Below, in pieces: positions 5,479 through 10,045 of a DNA stretch of 10,045 bases. The position numbers were made by a program, and so were the translations under genes. The DNA is taken from contig CALMNJ010000473.1 in assembly GCA_937868675.1 (NCBI GenBank), positions 1-10,045 on the forward strand. Reading direction: 5' to 3'. This DNA is from an uncultured Bacteroidota bacterium (lineage in GTDB: Bacteria > Bacteroidota > Bacteroidia > B-17B0 > Aurantibacillaceae). Every line of letters begins with the position of its first letter. Position 1 is the stretch's first letter. Under the pieces are notes generated by a model, which searched no databases, was not told the DNA's origin, and was given only the letters and a program-made list of their open reading frames with translations.

Positions 5479-7890
5479 ATGAATAGTGCTGTTAATGAAA
5501 AAATAAGCTGTTACCATTGTGGTGAAGACTGCGATGATACTCACATCCATTCAAGCGATAAACATTTTTGCTGCGAAGGCTGCAAAATGGTTTATGAAAT
5601 CATCAACAAAAACGGGTTGTGCGATTATTATACCCTGAGTGAGAATCCGGGTCTTAATCAAAAAATCAAAGTGAGGGAAGGTAAATTCGCTTTTCTGGAT
5701 AATACCCAGGTTGAAGAAAAACTGGTACATTTTGTAAACGGAAACCAGAAACACGTTACATTTTATTTACCCCAGGTTCACTGCAGTTCATGCATTTGGT
5801 TGCTCGAACACTTAGGCACACTGAACAAAGGTGTTATCAGCTCGCAGGTTAATTTTCTTAAGAAAGAAGTGACCATTGTAGTCGATCTCCAAAAAACAGG
5901 ACTCAAGGATCTGGCTATACTCCTTACCAGCATTGGTTACGAGCCACATATCAGTCTCAATGATATGCAGGGTAGTAAAATCAGGAAGTATGACCGCAGC
6001 CGCATTTACAAAATTGGAGTTGCGGGGTTCTGTTTTGGCAATATCATGCTGCTGAGCTTTCCTGAATACTTTTCGTCGGGCGACATTGAGGAAAGCAGCC
6101 TGAAAACACTGTTCAGTTTTTTAAACCTGGGCTTATCTCTCCCGGTATTTTTATACAGCGCATCCGAATTTTTCGTTTCGGCATGGAAGAGTTTAAGGAA
6201 AAAGTTTCTGAACATTGATGCGCCCATTGCTCTGGCAATACTCATTACCTTTGGTCGCAGTGTTTATGAAATAAGCACCTTCACGGGGGCCGGTTATCTC
6301 GATTCGATGAGCGGCATTGTATTTTTCATGTTGCTCGGTCGTTTTTTTCAGGACAAAACATATCAAACTCTTTCTTTCGATCGCGATTATACTTCTTATT
6401 TTCCACTCGGCGTTACAGTTATCAGCGATCAGGGCGATGAAAAACAGGTGCCGGTATCCGATATTCGCAAAGGCGACCGCATAAAAATTCACAGTAACGA
6501 GATTGTTCCGGCCGACGGCATCTTGTTTATGGGGCAGGCCAGTATTGATTACAGCTTTGTTACCGGCGAGTCGCTCCCGGTTGAAAAAGGAATTGGTGAA
6601 ATAATCTATGCCGGCGGACGACAGGAAGGCGGGGCCATAGAGCTTGAAGTGGTAAAGGAGGTCTCGCAAAGCTACCTTACACAGCTATGGAACAACGAGG
6701 CATTTGAACGCCGTGGCAGCGAAAAAAAGGTTTCGTTTGTGCATGCAGTAAGCCGCTATTTTACCTATGCACTCTTTACTATTGCCATTATTACAGGTAT
6801 TTACTGGGGAATGCATAACAGCAGCAATACCTGGAATGCCGTAACAGCCATCCTCATTGTGGCCTGTCCGTGCGCTTTACTTCTTTCCGCTACATTCACA
6901 AACGGCAACATGCTTTCTATACTTCAGAAATCAGGACTTTATGTAAAGAACTCTAATGTGCTCGAAAATTTATCGGAAGCCGACACCGTGGTATTTGACA
7001 AAACAGGTACAATCAGTCTTCAGGGCGAAGCCGGAGTTCATTTCGCAGGAAGCCATCTAAGCGACTATGAGGAGCAAATTATCCGCTCGCTGGCAAGTCA
7101 GAGCAACCATCCTTTGAGTAAAGCCATTGTTTCATTTATGCCGTTGCGAAAAACACTGCACGTTAAAAATTATGTGGAAGAGCGCGGAAAAGGCAGCAGT
7201 GCGCTGGTAAACGGAGAAAGGGTAAAGCTCGGTTCGGCCGAATTTGTAACCGGAAGAGAGCATCAGGTAAGCGACGGCAGCAAAGTTTATGTTTCGGTAA
7301 ACGATACAATTTTGGGATGTTATGTAATCCGTACCAGATATCGGGATGAACTTGAAAAAGTAGTAGCTCTACTTAAACAAAAATATAAGCTCGCCGTTAT
7401 CTCCGGCGATAATAATTCGGAGGAGTTTAAACTTCGACAGATTTTTGGCGAGAGTGTTGATATCCGCTTTAATCAATTGCCGCAGGACAAGCTTAACTTC
7501 ATAAAGACCCTTCAGGAAAAAGGCCATAAGGTGATTATGGTTGGTGATGGCTTGAATGATGCAGGAGCGCTGCAACAAAGCAATGCTGGAATTGCCATCT
7601 CTGACGACATCAATAACTTTTCGCCGGGTTGCGATGCCATATTGGACGGGAAAGCATTTGCAAGCCTGCATCGTTTGCTCGATTTTTCCGGAAAAGAAAA
7701 GCAGGTAATCTATGGCAGTTTTATCATCTCTATTCTTTACAATATAGTTGGGCTATTTTTTGCAGTTCAGGGAGGGCTCTCGCCGGTAATCGCGGCAATA
7801 CTAATGCCTATCAGCTCGGCCAGTATTATGATTTATACTACCGGAATGAGTACGCTGTTTGGCAGAAAACTGAAAAAGCTGGCCCGATAA
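5479..7890 (+). CDS. ccoI: CcoI/FixI-type copper-transporting P1B ATPase
   Basis: This 803-residue pump in the inner membrane most likely exports Cu(I) to the periplasm for cytochrome oxidase assembly. It opens with the Cys-rich metal-binding domain typical of CcoI (C11, C14, C18, then C31, C32, C35). A degenerate heavy-metal-associated domain with HCSSC (C102, C105) follows. Helices lie at about 178-196, 210-228, 247-264 and 277-290. The actuator domain has TGES (362-365). The next pair of helices (about 425-475) includes the ion-binding CPC (463-465). Then come the phosphorylated DKTGT (D507), the SNHPLS nucleotide-binding histidine (H544), GDGLND (689-694), and a final helix pair (748-788). 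All catalytic motifs are intact. The CPCALLLSATFTNGN context and N-terminal domain favour CcoI over CopA. No cbb3 oxidase genes lie beside it in this window, so the exact partner is inferred from the family. Confidence 0.92.
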   Translation: MNSAVNEKISCYHCGEDCDDTHIHSSDKHFCCEGCKMVYEIINKNGLCDYYTLSENPGLNQKIKVREGKFAFLDNTQVEEKLVHFVNGNQKHVTFYLPQVHCSSCIWLLEHLGTLNKGVISSQVNFLKKEVTIVVDLQKTGLKDLAILLTSIGYEPHISLNDMQGSKIRKYDRSRIYKIGVAGFCFGNIMLLSFPEYFSSGDIEESSLKTLFSFLNLGLSLPVFLYSASEFFVSAWKSLRKKFLNIDAPIALAILITFGRSVYEISTFTGAGYLDSMSGIVFFMLLGRFFQDKTYQTLSFDRDYTSYFPLGVTVISDQGDEKQVPVSDIRKGDRIKIHSNEIVPADGILFMGQASIDYSFVTGESLPVEKGIGEIIYAGGRQEGGAIELEVVKEVSQSYLTQLWNNEAFERRGSEKKVSFVHAVSRYFTYALFTIAIITGIYWGMHNSSNTWNAVTAILIVACPCALLLSATFTNGNMLSILQKSGLYVKNSNVLENLSEADTVVFDKTGTISLQGEAGVHFAGSHLSDYEEQIIRSLASQSNHPLSKAIVSFMPLRKTLHVKNYVEERGKGSSALVNGERVKLGSAEFVTGREHQVSDGSKVYVSVNDTILGCYVIRTRYRDELEKVVALLKQKYKLAVISGDNNSEEFKLRQIFGESVDIRFNQLPQDKLNFIKTLQEKGHKVIMVGDGLNDAGALQQSNAGIAISDDINNFSPGCDAILDGKAFASLHRLLDFSGKEKQVIYGSFIISILYNIVGLFFAVQGGLSPVIAAILMPISSASIMIYTTGMSTLFGRKLKKLAR

Positions 7891-7939
7891 AATTAACGAG
7901 ATTGTTATACGTAATCCCCAAATTGAAATAATATCTGAC

Positions 7940-8005
7940 CTCCAGGTTTACATAAAAATAACTAAAACACTTTTTATGTAACAAATGTTACTGTTCAAAC
8001 TGGAG
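7940..8005 (+). other. Nested inverted repeats between the copper ATPase and DUF6132 genes
   Basis: TTACATAAAAA (7948-7958) and TTTTTATGTAA (7971-7981) are perfect 11-base inverted arms around 12 bases. Outside them CTCCAG+G+TTT (7940-7949) can pair with AAACTGGAG (7997-8005), leaving G7946 bulged. The inner arms are AT-only except one pair and the T run is part of the stem, so it is not a classic terminator. It could be a weak terminator for the ATPase unit, an operator, or a folded leader of the following genes. Confidence 0.4.
7978..7991 (+). promoter_or_regulatory. 14-bp palindrome, possible regulator site
   Basis: GTAACA (7978-7983), two bases, then TGTTAC (7986-7991) form a perfect palindrome. 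Its centre is 41.5 bases before the A of the DUF6132 ATG. That would be the classic class II activator position if transcription starts at the ATG, as the CACATTTG at 8014-8021 four bases before it suggests. The size fits a Crp/Fnr-family site but the half-site is not the standard one. The regulator is unknown. Confidence 0.4.
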
Positions 8006-8025
8006 TTTATTTGCACATTTGTACT

Positions 8026-8220
8026 ATGATTCTGAATTTTATTCTTCGTCATAAAGCCCGGCTCTTTTTTGTCGTTCTGGGGGCACTGGCCGGATACGCG
8101 TATTATTATTTTATCGGGTGCTCAAATGGATCATGTATGATCGCTTCAAATCCTAAAGTAAGTGTACCATACTTCGCTGTTCTTGGGTATTTAATCGGAG
8201 GCATCTTCTTAAAAAGCTGA
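8026..8220 (+). CDS. DUF6132 family small membrane protein
   Basis: This 64-residue protein begins with a basic N-terminus (RHKAR) and a first membrane helix (about 13-31). A short loop GCSNGSCMIASNP carries two cysteines (C..GSC), and a second helix runs to the end. This loop pattern and size match the DUF6132 family of Bacteroidota, which has no established function. Start ATG 8026 is preferred; an upstream TTG at 8011 would add five residues from within the candidate -10/-7 region. It is the first gene of the right-hand unit, 2 bp before DUF983. The paired loop cysteines next to rhodanese and thioredoxin genes suggest a redox or metal-linked role, which is inference. Confidence 0.75.
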   Translation: MILNFILRHKARLFFVVLGALAGYAYYYFIGCSNGSCMIASNPKVSVPYFAVLGYLIGGIFLKS

Positions 8221-8222
8221 TT

Positions 8223-8624
8223 ATGAAAGTAACTGAAACCATCTATTCCACTGTGCTGAATAAATGTCCCCGTTGTCACAAGGGAGATGTATTTATAGAG
8301 AAAAATCCTTACAAACTGGATAAGATTTTTAAACTAAATGAGCGCTGCCCGCATTGTGACCTTAAATTTGAGAAAGAACCCAGCTTTTTTTATGGTGCCA
8401 TGTATGCCTCGTATGCGCTCACAGCCGGCTGGTTTATTGTGTGGTATGTATTATACCTGACCGTACTGAGCAATATGGATACTTTGACATTCGCCATCCT
8501 GCTTGCCGTCTCGATACTGGTTTTAAGTCCGCTCACACTCAGGCTTTCACGCCTTTTGTGGCTTAATTTCTTCTTTAAATACGACAAGAGTTACAGTAAT
8601 ACTAAAAAAGCAGGATTGCATTAA
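8223..8624 (+). CDS. DUF983 family membrane protein
   Basis: This 133-residue protein has an N-terminal zinc-ribbon-like part with two CxxC pairs (C15/C18 in NKCPRCHKGDVF and C42/C45 in RCPHCDLKFEKEP). The DUF983 signature PSFFYGAMYASYA (about 53-65) follows, and then two membrane helices (about 62-82 and 88-107) and a polar tail. Length and motif order are normal for the family, whose function is unknown. Four cysteines arranged in this way imply one bound zinc or other metal on the cytoplasmic side. It starts 2 bp after DUF6132 and ends 1 bp before the first rhodanese gene, so it is clearly within the same operon. Confidence 0.88.
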   Translation: MKVTETIYSTVLNKCPRCHKGDVFIEKNPYKLDKIFKLNERCPHCDLKFEKEPSFFYGAMYASYALTAGWFIVWYVLYLTVLSNMDTLTFAILLAVSILVLSPLTLRLSRLLWLNFFFKYDKSYSNTKKAGLH

Positions 8625-8625
8625 C

Positions 8626-8943
8626 ATGTTCACTGCGCTAAAAAAAATATTAGGTCTCGGGCCGCCCGTTGATTATAAAAATCTGATCGAAAACGGAGCG
8701 CAGATTATTGATGTGCGTACCCGTGGCGAATACGCTTCGGGGCATATTATTGGAAGCGTAAACATACCGCTTAACGAACTCCAGGCAAACTTAAAAAAGA
8801 TAAACCTAGAAAAAGCCGTAATCACCTGCTGCGCTAGCGGGGTAAGAAGTGCCTCAGCCAAAGCCATGCTCCAGGGTATGGGAGTTAAACAAGTTTATAA
8901 TGGCGGTGGCTGGATGAGCCTGAACAGTAAACTGAGTCAATGA
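8626..8943 (+). CDS. Single-domain rhodanese
   Basis: This 105-residue cytoplasmic rhodanese-like protein would carry a persulfide on its active-site cysteine and pass sulfur to or from thiol partners. Motifs are IIDVRTRGEYASGHI (27-41), the NIPLNEL segment (46-52), and the active loop C69-A-S-G-V-R74-S with an extra C68 directly before the catalytic cysteine. GGGW (93-96) follows. The N-terminal amphipathic stretch (MFTALKKILGLGP) resembles that of the second rhodanese at 9242-9559. The gene overlaps the DUF2892 gene by 4 bp (ATGA), which implies coupled translation. Rhodanese plus DUF2892 is the domain pair found fused in E. coli YgaP. The sulfur donor and acceptor are unknown. Confidence 0.92.
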   Translation: MFTALKKILGLGPPVDYKNLIENGAQIIDVRTRGEYASGHIIGSVNIPLNELQANLKKINLEKAVITCCASGVRSASAKAMLQGMGVKQVYNGGGWMSLNSKLSQ

Positions 8944-9155
8944 AAAACCTGTTGTTACATAACTGGAATGCCTGGCGCATCGTACGCCTGGGGGCCGGTT
9001 TATTTTTTACCGTTGCCGGATTTGTTGATGCCGACTGGATGCTGACAGCGGGGGGTGTGTTTTTAATTATTCATGCCTTACTTAATTTGTGTGTAACCTG
9101 TGCCGGCGGCAGTTGCCGTATCAATTACAAACATCCAATCCGGCAGAACCGGTAA
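8940..9155 (+). CDS. DUF2892 (YgaP-like transmembrane) protein with Cys motif
   Basis: This 71-residue protein has a short N-terminus (NNW-type, here LLLHNWNAWRIVRLGAG), two membrane helices (about 15-29 and 33-51) and then CVTCAGGSC, with three cysteines at about 51, 54 and 59. A basic tail follows. It overlaps the rhodanese stop by 4 bp. In E. coli YgaP a rhodanese domain is fused to this type of membrane domain; here the two parts are separate adjacent genes. The cysteines at the membrane edge could accept sulfur or bind metal, which is inference. It is only distantly similar to the 5252-5467 protein, which lacks this Cys cluster. Confidence 0.85.
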   Translation: MKNLLLHNWNAWRIVRLGAGLFFTVAGFVDADWMLTAGGVFLIIHALLNLCVTCAGGSCRINYKHPIRQNR

Positions 9156-9241
9156 TCCCTGTTCTATCACCTAAAATCCTGACCTGTATCAGTAACGATG
9201 CAGCAATTTACAGTCATCTTTGTAGTATCAAAACACAGGAT

Positions 9242-9559
9242 ATGTTAAATGCGGCAATAAAGGAAATGCTTGGGTTTAATCCTTCAAATGATTACAAACA
9301 ACTTATTTCAAAGGGTGCGAAGGTAATTGATGTCCGTTCGCACGGCGAATTTTCGGAGGGACATCTGAAACAGGCCATAAACATCCCCCTTGATGAGTTG
9401 CCGTTCAGGATGGATACTCTTGACAGGAGCCTGACTTATATTATCTGCTGTGGAAATGGGTTCAGAAGCGCTTCGGCCCGCAGCACGTTGCAATCCCATG
9501 GTTACCTTCATGTTATTGATGGTGGGAGCTGGATTGAGTTGAGTCACGAACTTGTTTGA
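9242..9559 (+). CDS. Single-domain rhodanese, paralogue of the first
   Basis: This 105-residue protein has the same length and layout as the 8626-8943 product. It has an N-terminal amphipathic segment, VIDVRSHGEFSEGHL (28-42), NIPLDELP (47-54), and the active loop C70-G-N-G-F-R75-S with C69 directly before it, followed by GGSW. The two proteins align end to end without major gaps, which points to an old tandem duplication around the DUF2892 gene. Start ATG 9242-9244 is chosen because it aligns with the paralogue's start; the frame is open further upstream without similarity. The 86-bp gap before it has a CATCTTTG (9215-9222) resembling a -7 box with one mismatch but no clear -33, so a separate weak promoter is only possible. 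Confidence 0.9.
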   Translation: MLNAAIKEMLGFNPSNDYKQLISKGAKVIDVRSHGEFSEGHLKQAINIPLDELPFRMDTLDRSLTYIICCGNGFRSASARSTLQSHGYLHVIDGGSWIELSHELV

Positions 9560-9588
9560 TACAAGTAGAACTAGATAAAGTATTTAAC

Positions 9589-9885
9589 ATGAGTCATTTC
9601 AACACCATTATTCATTCCGGTAAACCTGTACTGGTTGATTTTTTTGCTGAATGGTGCGGTCCATGCAAAACAATGGCTCCTATACTGAAGGAGACAAAAG
9701 ATATGCTTGGCGATAAAGCTACCATTATTAAAGTGGATATTGACCGTAACCAACAGGCGGCGGTGGCATTTAATGTGCGCAGTGTTCCAACGCTCATCCT
9801 TTTTAAAAACGGTAACGCCGTGTGGAGACATTCGGGGGTTATACAGGCTGCTGAATTGGCCAGGGTGTTTAAACAATTTGAATAA
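9589..9885 (+). CDS. Thioredoxin
   Basis: This 98-residue cytoplasmic thiol-disulfide reductant has no signal peptide. Motifs are VLVDFFAEWCGPCK (C23 and C26 are the redox pair), the buried-aspartate strand VDIDRN (about 49-54), cis-proline P67 in VRSVPTLILF and the FKNGNAVWRHSG turn. It is slightly short but complete for a thioredoxin fold. The ATG at 9589 is preferred over TTG 9556, which would overlap the rhodanese stop. It lies 29 bp after the second rhodanese and is the last gene of the unit. A thioredoxin could reduce rhodanese persulfides, releasing sulfide and closing the cycle; that partnership is inferred from position. Confidence 0.94.
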   Translation: MSHFNTIIHSGKPVLVDFFAEWCGPCKTMAPILKETKDMLGDKATIIKVDIDRNQQAAVAFNVRSVPTLILFKNGNAVWRHSGVIQAAELARVFKQFE

Positions 9886-9977
9886 AAAACACACAGCCTT
9901 TAACCGGATTAGCCACACAAGCTAAACTACAGGATAAGGTACCGAACTTTTTTTCAGGGCTGAGGTTAATTCCTGCT

Positions 9978-10043
9978 TTATACCTTCTTTAGCGGACGTT
10001 GCCTAAATTTATTACTCCAATTAATTGCGCTCAGGAATACCAA
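9978..10043 (-). CDS. Possible C-terminal end of a convergent gene (partial)
   Basis: On the - strand a frame enters from the right edge, stays open for 21 codons and stops at TAA 9980-9978. The end is basic (SNKFRQRPLKKV), which is plausible for a membrane or nucleic-acid-binding protein tail. It is too short to identify. The remainder of 9886-9977 holds a run of seven T (9948-9954) without a convincing stem before it, and otherwise nothing I can name. Confidence 0.25.
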   Translation of the reverse strand: MVFLSAINWSNKFRQRPLKKV

Positions 10044-10045
10044 AC

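Noticed and set aside
9089..9241. Longer N-terminus for the second rhodanese
   Set aside because: The upstream part overlaps the DUF2892 gene in another frame and has no similarity; the ATG at 9242 aligns with the start of the paralogue.
9909..9954. Terminator after the thioredoxin gene
   Set aside because: The TTAGC/GCTAA inverted repeat (9909-9925) has only 5 bp and lies over 20 bases from the T run at 9948-9954; no stem directly precedes the T run.

Overview
The window looks like a chromosomal segment of a Bacteroidota (Bacteroidetes) bacterium. Three things support this: start codons preceded by A-rich leaders rather than Shine-Dalgarno sequences, a good TTG-N17-TAnnTTTG promoter (about 5207-5235), and a set of families typical of that phylum (CcoI-type copper ATPase with an N-terminal Cys-rich domain, DUF983, DUF6132, small YgaP-like membrane proteins). 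I cannot place it below phylum level. No tRNA, rRNA, CRISPR array or insertion sequence is visible.

Left end (1-300): an open frame enters from the left on the + strand and stops at 169. It is followed by a hairpin-rich stretch that ends in a clear rho-independent terminator (277-306). Everything from 294 to about 5120 is read from the - strand. In transcription order this block is paaA, paaB, paaC and paaD (the phenylacetyl-CoA epoxidase subunits plus the PaaD assembly factor), then an aldo/keto reductase and a family-4-like glycosyltransferase. paaC carries an in-frame TAG at codon 135. The reading frame and family similarity continue unbroken on both sides, so the epoxidase is probably inactive here unless the base is a sequencing error or the codon is read through. 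The reductase gene paaE is not next to the cluster.

A divergent intergenic region (5121-5251) holds promoters for both directions. The right half is read from the + strand: a small DUF2892 membrane protein and a CcoI/FixI-type copper-exporting P-type ATPase. A 135-bp spacer with several inverted repeats (7891-8025) follows. Then come DUF6132, DUF983, a rhodanese, a second DUF2892 protein, a second rhodanese and a thioredoxin. The rhodanese and DUF2892 pair resembles a split YgaP. With the paralogous rhodanese and the thioredoxin, it suggests a membrane-linked persulfide or thiol-redox module beside a copper pump that normally serves cytochrome oxidase assembly. That functional link is inference from gene order, cysteine motifs and possible shared regulation.

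The right end (9886-10045) has no confident gene. A short - strand frame ending at 9978 may be the tail of a convergent gene.
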